Shown here: piece after piece, positions 42,279 to 51,792 of the stretch
Layout of the letters: the number at the start of each line of letters is the position of its first letter
How positions within the stretch are numbered: position 1 is the stretch's first letter
Origin: Phycisphaerales bacterium
Lineage (GTDB): Bacteria > Planctomycetota > Phycisphaerae > Phycisphaerales > UBA1924
Reading direction: 5' to 3'
DNA length: 64,000 nucleotides
Assembly: GCA_020849105.1 (NCBI GenBank)
Contig: JADLGW010000056.1
Span: forward strand, 1-64,000
Made by a program: the position numbers and the translations under genes
Notes under the pieces: generated by a model
The model's database searches: none
What the model was told of the DNA's origin: nothing
The model's input: the letters and a program-made list of their open reading frames with translations, nothing else

Positions 42279-43103
42279 ATGGAAGCCGAGGCATTGCTGC
42301 GCGACGGGCGGCTCGACGAGGCCCTGAAATCCCTCCAGGATGCCGTCCGCAAGGCACCGTCCGACCCCAAACTCCGCGTCTTTCTCTTCCAACTCCAGGC
42401 CGTCCGCGGCGACTGGGAGAAGGCCCTTACCCAACTCAACGTCGCGGCCGACATGGACCCGGGCACGCTGCTGATGGCCCAGGTCTGCCGACCCGCGATC
42501 GCGTGCGAGGCGTTGCGGGCGGAGATATTCGCCGGCAAGCGCACCCCCCTGGTCATGGGGCAGCCCCAGGAGTGGCTCGGCTTGCTGATCCAGGCCGCGC
42601 AGCACACCGCCCGTGGCGAGCACGCCGCCGCCGAGAAACTCCGCGAGCGGGCACTGGACGCGGCGCCAACCACGCCGGGGAAGATCGACGGCACCGAGTT
42701 CGAGTGGATCGCGGATGCCGATTCCCGCCTCGGCCCCGTGCTGGAGGCGGTCGTCGAGGGACGCTATTACTGGGTGCCCTTCACGAACATCAAGACCATC
42801 CTCATCGAGAAGCCCGCCGATCTGCGCGACGTCGTCTGGGCCCCGGCCCACTTCCGCTGGGTGGGCGGCGGCGAGACCGTGGGCCTGATCCCCGCGCGGT
42901 ACGCAGGCACGGAGTTGTCACCCGATCCGCTGCTGCGCCTGGGCCGCCGCACGGATTGGGAGGAACAGGGCGGGGCCACCTTCATAGGACGCGGCCAGCG
43001 GTTGCTCGCCACCGACGCCGGAGAGTTCCCCCTGCTGGCGGCCCGCCTCATCACCATCGGCAACCAGGAAGCACCGGGGGAGGAGCAGACGCCCGATGGC
43101 TGA
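42279..43103 (+). CDS. tagJ: Type VI secretion accessory protein TagJ (ImpE family)
   Basis: TagJ is an accessory protein that binds the N-terminus of TssB and may influence ClpV recruitment. The 274-residue protein starts MEAEALLRDGRLDEALKSLQ, with TPR-like helices up to about residue 120. Then comes the ImpE-specific C-terminal domain (GTEFEWIADADSRLGPVLEA, YYWVPFTNIKTI, DVVWAPAHFRW and PARYAGTE). The start ATG 42279 follows AAGGAG. It overlaps tssE by 8 nt. The hcp-tagJ-tssE order matches known T6SS clusters that carry tagJ. Confidence 0.92.
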   Translation: MEAEALLRDGRLDEALKSLQDAVRKAPSDPKLRVFLFQLQAVRGDWEKALTQLNVAADMDPGTLLMAQVCRPAIACEALRAEIFAGKRTPLVMGQPQEWLGLLIQAAQHTARGEHAAAEKLRERALDAAPTTPGKIDGTEFEWIADADSRLGPVLEAVVEGRYYWVPFTNIKTILIEKPADLRDVVWAPAHFRWVGGGETVGLIPARYAGTELSPDPLLRLGRRTDWEEQGGATFIGRGQRLLATDAGEFPLLAARLITIGNQEAPGEEQTPDG

Positions 43104-43602
43104 CCTGACCCCGCGCGAGCGCCGCCAGCCCTGCCTGCTGGACCGCCTGACCGACGACGAGCGCCAGTCCGCCGTGGAAAGCCGCGAGAAGCGCGTCATC
43201 AGCGGGTCGCAGTTCCGCCGCGCGGTCCTCCGCGACCTGGGATGGCTGCTCAACTCCAACACGCGCCTCGAGGCCGACGAGGCCGCGGAGTTTCCCCTCG
43301 TCGCCACGAGCGTGCTGAACTTCGGCGTGCCCGACCTGTGCGGGCTGACGTCGTCGAGCATCGATCCCACGCGGGTGCAGCGCACCGTGCAGAAGGCGGT
43401 GGAGGCGTTCGAGCCGCGCGTCCTGAGGCGGTCGCTGAAGGTCCGCGTGGCGGCCGACCCGCAGAACATGGGCCCGAACGCGGTGGGCTTTGAGATCAAC
43501 GGGGAACTCTGGGCTCAGCCCATGCCCGAACGGCTCTACGTCAAGACCGACGTGGACCTGGAGACGGGCGAGTTCCGGCTCGAGGACCGCCCCAATGGAT
43601 AA
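43096..43602 (+). CDS. tssE: Type VI secretion baseplate protein TssE (gp25-like)
   Basis: TssE is a baseplate wedge component related to phage T4 gp25 and initiates sheath polymerisation. The 168-residue protein has CLLDRLTDDE near the N-terminus and QFRRAVLRDLGWLLNSNTRLE. It also has SVLNFGVPDLCGLTSSSID and FEPRVLRRSLKVRV; the FEPR motif corresponds to the EPR core of gp25-like proteins. The start ATG 43096 overlaps the tagJ end by 8 nt, and its stop overlaps tssF by 8 nt, indicating translational coupling through the baseplate genes. Confidence 0.94.
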   Translation: MADLTPRERRQPCLLDRLTDDERQSAVESREKRVISGSQFRRAVLRDLGWLLNSNTRLEADEAAEFPLVATSVLNFGVPDLCGLTSSSIDPTRVQRTVQKAVEAFEPRVLRRSLKVRVAADPQNMGPNAVGFEINGELWAQPMPERLYVKTDVDLETGEFRLEDRPNG

Positions 43603-45478
43603 GCGGCTCCTGCGCCACTACAACCGCGAACTCCAGCACGTCCGCGAGACCGCCCTGGAGTTTGCGCAGGAATACCCGAAGATCGCGGGCCGGCTGGGCC
43701 TGGATACCACCAAGCCCGATGAGTGCGCCGACCCATATGTGGAACGCCTGCTGGAGGGGTTCGCGTTCCTGGCCGCCCGTGTCCAGGTGAAACTGGAGGC
43801 GGAGTTCCCGCGCTTCACCCAGAGCATCCTCGAGACGGTCTACCCGCACTACCTGGCCCCGACCCCGTCGGCCGCCATCGTCCGGTTCAACCCGGACCTG
43901 GCCGAGGGCAGTCTCGCCTCCGGCTTCACGCTGCCGCGCGACCGCGCCCTGCAGAGCGTGCTGGGGAAGGGCGAGCAGACCTCCTGCGAGTACCGCACAG
44001 CTCACGACGTCACGCTCTGGCCGCTGGAGATCGCCGCTGCTGAGTACTTCACCCGCAACCTGGCGTCGGTCCATCCGCCCAAGGTGGACGGGGTCAAGGC
44101 GGCCATCCGGATCCGGCTGAAGTCCACCGCCGGCCTGCCCTTCAGCAAACTCGCGCTGGACCGGCTGACGTTCTACCTGGTCGGCGCCGACGAGACCCCG
44201 GCCCGCATCTACGCCACGATGCTCGCCAATGCCGCGGCGGTCGTCGTGCAGCCGGCGACCACGCCGCCCCGGTGGCAGCACGTCGTCCGTCCCGCGGGTA
44301 TTCACCGTGTGGGCGTGCGCGACGAGGACGCGATGCTCCCCCACGGCACCCGGTCCTTCCACGGCTACCGCGTCGTGCACGAGTACTTCATGCTCCCGCA
44401 GCGGTTCCTGTTCGTCGAACTGACGAACCTGGCCCCGGGCGTGAAGCGCTGCGAGGCCCAGGAACTGGACCTTGTGGTGCTGCTGAAGGAAGCCGACCTG
44501 GCGCTGGAAACAGCCCTGTCGGCGGCGAACTTCCAACTCTTCTGCACGCCCGCCGTGAACCTGTTCCCCAAGCGGTGCGATCGGATCCACCTGAGCGACA
44601 AGTCGTCCGAGGTGCACGTGGTGCCGGACCGCACCCGCCCGCAGGACTTCGAGGTGTACCAGGTGCTGGGGGTCTCGGGGTACCGCGAAGGGTCCGAACT
44701 GGCCAGGGACTTCCGCCCGTTCTACTCGGCGAGCGACTACGAGGATGACGGTTCCGGCGGCGGCGCGTACTTTGCGGTGACGCGGGTTCCCCGTGCCCCC
44801 AGCGCCAAGGAGCAGCAGGTCGGGCGCCGCTCCAGTTACGCCGGGAGCGAGGTCTACGTCGCCCTTGTGGACGCGCGGGCCGCGCCGTACCAGAGCGACC
44901 TGCAGCAACTGGGCGTCGAGTCGCGGTGCACCAACCGCGACCTGCCGCTGCGCATGCCCGTGGGGCGGGGACGCACGGACTTCAAACTGGAGGAGAGCGC
45001 CCCGGTCGAATCCATCCGCTGCATAACCGGCCCCACGGCGCCGCGCCCGAGTTACGCCGAGGGCGAGTTCGCCTGGCGCGCCATCAGCCACCTCTCGCTC
45101 AACTACCTGTCGCTGTCGGACGAGGAGGGTGGCCGCGGGGCGTCGGCGCTGCGCGACCTGCTCAAACTCTACGGCGAGGCGACCGAGGCGCACGTCCGCA
45201 AGCAGATCGACGGTGTCAAGTCCATCGCGACCCGCCCGGTGACACGGCGCGTCGACACACCCGGGCCGATCGCGTTCGCCCGCGGGCTGGAGGTGACGGT
45301 GACACTCGACGACCCGGCGTTCGAGGGGATCGGGCCCTTCCTGCTCGGCGGTGTGCTGGAGCAGTTCCTGGCCCGCTACGTCTCGATCAACTCGTTTACC
45401 GAAACCATTGTCCGCACCACGGAGCGCGGGGAGATCATGCGATGGCCGGCCCGGACGGGACGCCGCCCAATCCTCTGA
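43595..45478 (+). CDS. tssF: Type VI secretion baseplate protein TssF
   Basis: TssF forms the wedge with TssG and TssE around the VgrG hub. It is 627 residues, as is usual for the family. The N-terminus MDKRLLRHYNRELQHVRETA and FAQEYPKIAGRLGL are the family signature, followed by YVERLLEGFAFLAARVQ and FPRFTQSILETVYPHYLAP. The start ATG 43595 begins inside the last codons of tssE (8-nt overlap). The tssG start lies 37 nt before the tssF stop, a tight coupling that fits the TssF2-TssG complex. Confidence 0.95.
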   Translation: MDKRLLRHYNRELQHVRETALEFAQEYPKIAGRLGLDTTKPDECADPYVERLLEGFAFLAARVQVKLEAEFPRFTQSILETVYPHYLAPTPSAAIVRFNPDLAEGSLASGFTLPRDRALQSVLGKGEQTSCEYRTAHDVTLWPLEIAAAEYFTRNLASVHPPKVDGVKAAIRIRLKSTAGLPFSKLALDRLTFYLVGADETPARIYATMLANAAAVVVQPATTPPRWQHVVRPAGIHRVGVRDEDAMLPHGTRSFHGYRVVHEYFMLPQRFLFVELTNLAPGVKRCEAQELDLVVLLKEADLALETALSAANFQLFCTPAVNLFPKRCDRIHLSDKSSEVHVVPDRTRPQDFEVYQVLGVSGYREGSELARDFRPFYSASDYEDDGSGGGAYFAVTRVPRAPSAKEQQVGRRSSYAGSEVYVALVDARAAPYQSDLQQLGVESRCTNRDLPLRMPVGRGRTDFKLEESAPVESIRCITGPTAPRPSYAEGEFAWRAISHLSLNYLSLSDEEGGRGASALRDLLKLYGEATEAHVRKQIDGVKSIATRPVTRRVDTPGPIAFARGLEVTVTLDDPAFEGIGPFLLGGVLEQFLARYVSINSFTETIVRTTERGEIMRWPARTGRRPIL

Positions 45479-46461
45479 TCGCCGCCCTGAAGGAGCGGCC
45501 GTTCGACTTCGACTTCCTGCAGGCGGTCCGCCGGCTGGAGGCTCTGCGCCGCGACCTCCCGCGGGTCGCCACCAGCCCCCGCGCGTCCGACGACCCCGCG
45601 CGGTTCGGGCAGGAGCCCTCGCTGGCCTTCGCCCCGGCGACGGTCGAGTCGCTGACGGAACGCGGGGAGGGACGACCGCCGCGTCTGTCGGTCGCGTTCA
45701 TGGGGTTGCTCGGCCCGAACGGGCCCATGCCGCTGTTCATGACGGAGTACGCCCGTGATCGGGTCATCAACGCCCATGACCCGACGCTCGCCAGATTCCT
45801 GGACATCTTCAACCACCGGATGGTCTCGCTGTTCTACCGGGCCTGGGCCGCCAGCCGACAGGCCACCAGTTTCGACCGCCCGGACGACGACCGGTTCGCG
45901 GCCTACATCGGGAGCATGTTCGGGGTGGGCATGGAGTCACTCAGGAATCGCGACGGCCTTCCGGACGTGGCCAAGTTGTACTACTCCGGCTTCTACGCCG
46001 CCCAGACCCGCCACGCCGCGGGGCTGCGGGCCATGCTGGAGGATTACCTGGGGGTTGCGACCACGGTCGAGGAGTTCGTCGGGCAGTGGCTGGACCTGCC
46101 GCCGGATTCCCGGTGCCGCTTGGGCGCTTCCCGCTCTTCCGGTACACTGGGGCGCACCGCTGTCGTCGGTTCCCATGTGTGGGATTGCCAGCAGAGGTTT
46201 CGGGTGCGGCTCGGGCCCGTGACCTACGCCCAGTACGAGCGACTGCTCCCCGGGGGCATGAGCCTGACCCGGATCGCCGCCATGATCCTCAACTACACAG
46301 GGTACGAGTTTGAATGGGACCTGCGACTGGTGCTCCGCGCGGGCGAGGTGCCCGCCGTCCGGTTGGGGCGCGTCGGCCGCCTCGGATGGTCCACCTGGGT
46401 CAAGAGCCGCCCCTTCACCAGAGACGCCGACGATCTCGTGCTCCGCCCGCACCTGAACTGA
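45442..46461 (+). CDS. tssG: Type VI secretion baseplate protein TssG
   Basis: TssG binds two TssF copies in the baseplate wedge. The 339-residue protein matches family length. Diagnostic blocks are PFDFDFLQAVRRLEAL, FGQEPSLAFAPATVESL, and VAFMGLLGPNGPMPLFMTEY. Also visible are FLDIFNHRMVSLFYRAWA and FRVRLGPVTYAQYERLLPGG. The start ATG 45442 has GGGGAG 8 nt upstream and overlaps the tssF end by 37 nt. tssH follows after a 42-nt gap. Confidence 0.94.
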   Translation: MAGPDGTPPNPLIAALKERPFDFDFLQAVRRLEALRRDLPRVATSPRASDDPARFGQEPSLAFAPATVESLTERGEGRPPRLSVAFMGLLGPNGPMPLFMTEYARDRVINAHDPTLARFLDIFNHRMVSLFYRAWAASRQATSFDRPDDDRFAAYIGSMFGVGMESLRNRDGLPDVAKLYYSGFYAAQTRHAAGLRAMLEDYLGVATTVEEFVGQWLDLPPDSRCRLGASRSSGTLGRTAVVGSHVWDCQQRFRVRLGPVTYAQYERLLPGGMSLTRIAAMILNYTGYEFEWDLRLVLRAGEVPAVRLGRVGRLGWSTWVKSRPFTRDADDLVLRPHLN

Positions 46462-46503
46462 TCCCACCACGCCGCGGCCTACCGGGCCGTGAAGGAACCG
46501 CCC

Positions 46504-49269
46504 ATGGCCGAAATCCCCCGCGCCAGCCTCTTCGGGAAACTCAACAGCATCGGCTACAAGTCCATCGAGTCGGCCACGGTCTTCTGCAAACTCCGCGGCA
46601 ATCCGTACGTCGAACTCGTCCATTTCATCAACCAGATCCTGCAACTGCAGGACACCGACCTGCACCACATCATCCGCCATTATGCCTGCGACCCGTCGCG
46701 CCTGGCCAAGGACATGACGGCCGCACTGGACCGCCTGCCCCGTGGGGCGACCAGCATCTCCGACCTCTCGCAGCACCTGGAGGACTCGGTTGAGCGGGCG
46801 TGGGTGTACGGGTCGCTGCTCTTCGGCGAGCGGGCCGTCCGCACCGGGCATGTGGTTCTGGGCATCCTCAAGACCCCGGCGCTGCGCAACGTGCTGCTGA
46901 ATATGAGCCAGGAGTTCGCCAAGATCAAGCCCGATGATCTCGCGGACAACTTCGGCAAGATCGTCGCGGGCAGCCCGGAGGACAGCCTCACCGCGCAGGA
47001 CGGTTCCAGTGTCGGCGGCGGCGCGGACCCCGGCGAGGCGTCGGGCGCGATGGCCCCGGCTGCGATGGGCAAGCAGGAGGCGCTCAAGAAGTTCAGCGTG
47101 GACCTGACGGAGAAGGCCCGCAAGGGCGAGATCGACCCGATCGTCGGGCGCGACGAGGAAATCCGCCAGATCGTCGACGTCCTGATGCGCCGCCGGCAGA
47201 ACAACCCGATCCTGACGGGCGAGGCGGGCGTCGGCAAGACCGCGGTCGTCGAAGGGTTCGCGCTGCGCATCGCCGCCGGCGACGTGCCCCCGCCGCTGAA
47301 GGAAGTCTCCCTGCGTTCGCTGGACCTGGGCCTCCTCCAGGCCGGCGCCAGCATGAAGGGCGAGTTCGAGAACCGCCTGCGCCAGGTCATTGACGAGGTT
47401 CAGCAGAGCCCGAAACCCATCATCCTCTTCATCGACGAGGCCCACCAACTGATCGGCGCCGGCGGGGCGGCGGGGCAGGGTGACGCCGCGAACCTGCTCA
47501 AGCCCGCCCTCGCCCGGGGCACGCTCAAGACCGTCGCGGCCACAACCTGGGCCGAGTACAAGAAGTACTTCGAGAAGGACCCGGCGCTGACCCGGCGATT
47601 CCAGACCATCAATATCGCCGAGCCCAGCGAGGAGCGGGCCCTGCTGATGATCCGCGGCGTCGCGGGGACGCTGGAGAAGCACCACCGGGTGCAGGTGCTC
47701 GACGAGGCGCTCGAGGCGGCCGTCAAACTCTCGAACCGCTACATCCCCGCGCGGCAACTCCCGGACAAGGCGGTCAGCCTGATCGACACGGCGTGCGCCC
47801 GTGTCGCCATCGGCCAGCACGCTGTCCCCGCGGAGGTGGACGACAGCCGCAAGCGGATCATGGGCCTGGAGACGGAGGTCGGCATCATCGACCGCGAACA
47901 GGCGGTGGGGGTGGAGCACACCGCCCGCCGCGCCGAGGTCCAGGGCACGCTCGACGCCGAGCGTGCCCGGCTCAAGGAGCTCGAGACGCACTGGAACCAG
48001 GAGCGCGAACTGGTCGTCAAGATTCTCGACATCCGATCCCAACTCCGCGGGAAGCCCGCCGAGCCGGTGGAGGGCACGGGTTCCCGCCTCGAGGCCGCGG
48101 CCAAGGACGCCCGGGCGAAGGCAACCCCGGCGACCGCGGCGGCCGCTCCCTCCGCCACACCGCCGCTCGATCCGAAACTGCGGGAGGAACTCCTCGCCGA
48201 CCTTCGCAGGCTCCAGAAGGAACTCGCCGACCTCCAGGGCGAAACCCCCCTCATCCTCGCCAGCGTCGACGCGGCCGCGGTGTCCTCGGTCGTCGCGGAC
48301 TGGACGGGCATCCCCGTGGGGCGGATGGTGAAGAACGAGGTCGAGGCGGTGCTGAAACTCGCCGAGACGCTCAACCTGCGGATCATGGGGCAGCGGCACG
48401 CCCTGGACGCCATCGCCAAGCGCATCCAGACCAGCCGCGCGGGGATGGAGAACCCCAACAAGCCGATCGGTGTCTTCATGCTCGCCGGGACCAGCGGCGT
48501 CGGCAAGACCGAGACCGCGCTCGCGCTCGCCGAGGCTCTCTACGGCAACGAGAACAACATCACCGTCATCAACATGAGCGAGTTCCAGGAGGCCCACAAG
48601 GTCGCCACGCTCATGGGCTCGCCCCCCGGGTACGTGGGGTACGGCGAGGGGGGCGTGCTGACCGAGGCGGTCCGCAGGCGCCCGTACAGCATCGTGCTGC
48701 TCGACGAGGTGGAGAAGGCGCACGGCGACGTGCACGAGGTGTTCTTCCAGGTCTTCGACAAGGGCGCGATGAAGGACAGCGAGGGGCGGGACATCAACTT
48801 CCGCAACACCATCATCCTGCTCACGACCAACGTCGGGTCCGACCTCATCATGAACATGTGCAAGGACCCGGACCTGCTGCCGGAGCCCGAGGGGATCGTC
48901 AAGGCCCTGCGCGAGCCGATGCTCAAGGTCTTCCCCGCCGCTCTGCTGGGGCGCGTCACCATGATCCCGTACTACCCGCTCACCGACGACATGATCCGCA
49001 ATATCATCAAACTGCAACTGGGACGCATCCGCAAACGCGTGAAGCAGAACAACAAGGTGGACCTGGCCTACGCGGACGACGTGGTGGAACTGATCCTCTC
49101 CCGCTGCACGGAGCGCGACAGCGGCGGGCGCATGATCGACGCCATCCTCACCCACTCCGTCCTCCCCCAGATCAGCCGCGAGTACCTCACCCGCCTCATG
49201 GACGGCCGGCCGATCGCCAAGGCCAGGATCGGCGTGAACAAGGGCGAGTTCGCGTACGACTTTGAGTAG
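46504..49269 (+). CDS. clpV: Type VI secretion sheath-disassembly ATPase TssH (ClpV)
   Basis: ClpV is a AAA+ unfoldase that extracts TssC from contracted sheaths for recycling. The 921-residue protein starts at ATG 46504 with AAGGA 7 nt upstream. The N-terminal Clp-N domain (about 1-150) has LLFGERAVRTGHVVLGILK. The first ATPase domain has GEAGVGKT at about 239-246 and the Walker B IILFIDEAHQLIGAG. A coiled-coil middle region carries an unusual Ala/Pro-rich insert near residues 540-560. The second ATPase domain has GTSGVGKT at about 662-669, MGSPPGYVGYGEGGVLTEAV, and VLLDEVEKAH. Both ATP sites appear intact. Confidence 0.95.
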   Translation: MAEIPRASLFGKLNSIGYKSIESATVFCKLRGNPYVELVHFINQILQLQDTDLHHIIRHYACDPSRLAKDMTAALDRLPRGATSISDLSQHLEDSVERAWVYGSLLFGERAVRTGHVVLGILKTPALRNVLLNMSQEFAKIKPDDLADNFGKIVAGSPEDSLTAQDGSSVGGGADPGEASGAMAPAAMGKQEALKKFSVDLTEKARKGEIDPIVGRDEEIRQIVDVLMRRRQNNPILTGEAGVGKTAVVEGFALRIAAGDVPPPLKEVSLRSLDLGLLQAGASMKGEFENRLRQVIDEVQQSPKPIILFIDEAHQLIGAGGAAGQGDAANLLKPALARGTLKTVAATTWAEYKKYFEKDPALTRRFQTINIAEPSEERALLMIRGVAGTLEKHHRVQVLDEALEAAVKLSNRYIPARQLPDKAVSLIDTACARVAIGQHAVPAEVDDSRKRIMGLETEVGIIDREQAVGVEHTARRAEVQGTLDAERARLKELETHWNQERELVVKILDIRSQLRGKPAEPVEGTGSRLEAAAKDARAKATPATAAAAPSATPPLDPKLREELLADLRRLQKELADLQGETPLILASVDAAAVSSVVADWTGIPVGRMVKNEVEAVLKLAETLNLRIMGQRHALDAIAKRIQTSRAGMENPNKPIGVFMLAGTSGVGKTETALALAEALYGNENNITVINMSEFQEAHKVATLMGSPPGYVGYGEGGVLTEAVRRRPYSIVLLDEVEKAHGDVHEVFFQVFDKGAMKDSEGRDINFRNTIILLTTNVGSDLIMNMCKDPDLLPEPEGIVKALREPMLKVFPAALLGRVTMIPYYPLTDDMIRNIIKLQLGRIRKRVKQNNKVDLAYADDVVELILSRCTERDSGGRMIDAILTHSVLPQISREYLTRLMDGRPIAKARIGVNKGEFAYDFE

Positions 49270-49277
49270 GAGCCCCC

Positions 49278-51368
49278 ATGCCCGGCCCCGCCCGCACCCA
49301 GCAGAACCGTGACCTGGCCGTCGCGACCCCGCTCGGCGACGACGTCCTGCTCCTCAAGAGCATGACGTGCGAGGAGGGGCTCTCACGCCTCTTCTCGATT
49401 GAACTCGTCATGGTCAGCGAGCGGCGCGATATTCCCTACAAGGACATGCTCGGCAAGGGCTGCACCGCCCGCATCACCATCGGCTCCAAGGACGACCCCG
49501 CCAACCGATACTTCAGCGGCATCGTCAGCCGATTCGTCCAGACCGGCGGCGGCGGGGGCATGGCGGAATACCGCGCCACCCTCGTCCCGTGGACGTGGAT
49601 GCTCACCCGCTACGCCGACTGCCGCATCTTCCAGAAGAAAACAGTCCCAGACATCATCCAGCAGGTCTTCCGCGACCGCGGCTTCACCGACTTCGAGGTC
49701 AAACTCAGCGGCGACTACAAGGAGTGGGAGTACTGCGTCCAGTACCGCGAGACCGACTTCGACTTCATCAGCCGCCTCATGGAGCAGGAGGGCATCTACT
49801 ACTACTTCCGCCACGAGAACGGGAAGCATGTGATGGTGCTGGTCGACGCGGCCACGCACCACAAGTCGTTCCCGTGGTACGAGACCATCGAGTACCGCCC
49901 GCCGGACCAGACCATGCAGGACCGCGAGTTCATCACCGCCTGGTCCCTGGAGCAGCAACTGGTCCCGGCGCAGTTCTCGCTCGGCGACTTCAACTGGATC
50001 AAGCAGACGCCGGTCCTGACGTCCACGCTCAAGACCACTGCCGTCAGCCCGGTCCCGGGCTCGGAGGTCTACGACTACCCGGGCGAGTACGAGGAGGAGA
50101 AGGAGGGCGACGGGCTCGTCAAGATCCGGATGCAGGAACTGGAGACGCGGTTCGAGGTCGCGGCCGGCGCCGGCGACTCCCGCGGCATCGTCGTCGGCAA
50201 GAAGTTCACCCTCGCCGAGTACACGCGCGAAGACCAGAACAAGGACTACCTCGTCACCCACTCGGTCCTGCAGGCCCACTCGGACGCGTTCGAGTCCGGC
50301 GGCGACGAGAACGCGGAAGTCTCGATCGCCGTCAGTTTCAACTGCATCCCCGCGGCCCAGCAGTTCCGCCCGCCCCGCACCACGCCGCGTCCGGTGATTT
50401 CCGGTTGCCAGACCGCTGTCGTCGTGGGCCCCTCGGGGGAGGAGATCTGGACCGACGAGCACGCGCGGGTGAAGGTGATGTTCCACTGGGACAGGGAGGC
50501 CAAGGCCGACGAGGATTCGTCCTGCTGGGTCCGCGTCGCCCAGCAGTGGGCCGGGAAGTCCTGGGGCGGCATGATGATCCCCCGCATCGGGCAGGAGGTC
50601 GTCGTCGAGTTCCTCGAGGGGGACCCGGACCGCCCCCTCATCACCGGGCGCGTCTACAACGCCGCCAACAAGCCGCCCTACAAGCTCCCCGACAAGAACA
50701 CGATCTCCACCCTCAAGTCCTCCACCAGCCCCGGCGCGGGGGGCTTCAACGAACTCCGCTTCGACGACAAGAAGGGTGAGGAGCAGGTCTTCCTCCAGGC
50801 CCAGAAGGACATGGACGTGCGCGTGCTCAACGACGCGAAGGTCTGGGTCAAGAACGACCGCCACGTCGTGGTGAACAACGACACCTACGAGAAGGTCTCC
50901 AACGACCGCCACTCCAGCGTCGCCGGCAACCACAAGGAGAAAGTTTCCGGCAACCGGAGCCTGACCGTTGAGGGCAACGACAGCACCCAGGTCATGGGCA
51001 AGCAGTCCCTCACCGTGGACGGCGACCAGGGCGTGAAGGTCTCGGGCAACGCCCAGCACGACACGTCCGGGTCGCTCCTGATCACCGCCGACAAGATCAT
51101 CCTGGACGCCAAGTCCAACATCACCCTGCATGTCGGCGGCGCCTCGATCTCCATTGCGGACGGCTCGATCACGCTCAAGTCGAACAACGAGATCGAAGCG
51201 CTCGCGTCCAGTTCGCTCAAACTCGAGGGGGCGACCACCGCGATCAAGGCCAGCGGGACGCTGGAGGCCACCGCCGACGGGACCCTCAAGGTTGCCGGAA
51301 CCGGGGGCACCAACGTCGAATCCTCGGCCAACGTGAAGATCCAGGGCGCGATGGTCCAGATCAACTGA
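49278..51368 (+). CDS. vgrG: Type VI secretion spike protein VgrG (TssI)
   Basis: VgrG trimers form the spike that carries PAAR and effectors. The 696-residue protein has a gp27-like N-terminal region (LLLKSMTCEEGLSRLFSIEL, FSGIVSRFVQTG, YRETDFDFISRLMEQEGIYY). Then an OB-fold hub (GEEIWTDEHARVKVMFHWDR, SCWVRVAQQWAGKSWGGMMI, PRIGQEVVVEFLEGDPDRP). The C-terminal gp5-like beta-helix (about 500-696) ends in SSANVKIQGAMVQIN. No catalytic extension is fused, so it probably carries separate cargo. The genes downstream are good candidates. The start ATG 49278 follows AGGAG. Confidence 0.95.
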   Translation: MPGPARTQQNRDLAVATPLGDDVLLLKSMTCEEGLSRLFSIELVMVSERRDIPYKDMLGKGCTARITIGSKDDPANRYFSGIVSRFVQTGGGGGMAEYRATLVPWTWMLTRYADCRIFQKKTVPDIIQQVFRDRGFTDFEVKLSGDYKEWEYCVQYRETDFDFISRLMEQEGIYYYFRHENGKHVMVLVDAATHHKSFPWYETIEYRPPDQTMQDREFITAWSLEQQLVPAQFSLGDFNWIKQTPVLTSTLKTTAVSPVPGSEVYDYPGEYEEEKEGDGLVKIRMQELETRFEVAAGAGDSRGIVVGKKFTLAEYTREDQNKDYLVTHSVLQAHSDAFESGGDENAEVSIAVSFNCIPAAQQFRPPRTTPRPVISGCQTAVVVGPSGEEIWTDEHARVKVMFHWDREAKADEDSSCWVRVAQQWAGKSWGGMMIPRIGQEVVVEFLEGDPDRPLITGRVYNAANKPPYKLPDKNTISTLKSSTSPGAGGFNELRFDDKKGEEQVFLQAQKDMDVRVLNDAKVWVKNDRHVVVNNDTYEKVSNDRHSSVAGNHKEKVSGNRSLTVEGNDSTQVMGKQSLTVDGDQGVKVSGNAQHDTSGSLLITADKIILDAKSNITLHVGGASISIADGSITLKSNNEIEALASSSLKLEGATTAIKASGTLEATADGTLKVAGTGGTNVESSANVKIQGAMVQIN

Positions 51369-51378
51369 AGGAGCCGTC

Positions 51379-51780
51379 ATGGCCAGCCCCGAAAGTGGAA
51401 CCGCCGTCGCCCCCGACCCTCCGGAGGAGCCCGCCGAGGCGCTCGACGCCTGCGAGGCCGACCCCACGGAGGCCAGCACCGCCGCCGCCCGCTCGCGCCA
51501 GCGCCGGACCGAGAGCCCTGAGTCCGTCGAAGTCGGCGACCGGCCCCACGAAGATGCCCCGCCGCAGGAAGTCGAAGAGCACTGGATCGGCGTCGAACTC
51601 GTGGACGACCACGGCGACCCCGTCCCCGACGAGCCCTACAAGGTGAAACTCCCTGACGGCAGCATCCAGACCGGCCGCCTGGACGCCAAGGGCCGGGCGA
51701 AGATCGAGGGGATCACCGAGAGCGGGCAGGCGGAGATCAGTTTCCCCGGGCTCTACGGGGACGAGTGGAAGCCGGTCTAG
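51379..51780 (+). CDS. Small VgrG-linked protein with Ig-like carboxypeptidase-regulatory domain
   Basis: The 133-residue protein starts at ATG 51379 with AGGAG upstream, 10 nt after vgrG. Residues 1-65 are acidic and disordered (Glu, Pro, Ala). Residues 68-133 form an Ig-like fold (HWIGVELVDDHGDPVPDEPY, KVKLPDGSIQTGRLDAKGRA, EGITESGQAEISFPGL). Domains of this kind recur next to VgrG and in T6SS effectors and probably act as adaptors. A related Ig-like domain occurs in the next gene. No signal peptide, as expected for T6SS cargo or loading factors. Confidence 0.65.
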   Translation: MASPESGTAVAPDPPEEPAEALDACEADPTEASTAAARSRQRRTESPESVEVGDRPHEDAPPQEVEEHWIGVELVDDHGDPVPDEPYKVKLPDGSIQTGRLDAKGRAKIEGITESGQAEISFPGLYGDEWKPV

Positions 51781-51792
51781 GGAGAGCCGCCA

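Noticed and set aside
49278-51368. Evolved VgrG with a C-terminal toxin
   Set aside because: The protein ends at the beta-helix (NVKIQGAMVQIN) with no extension, so cargo must be separate.
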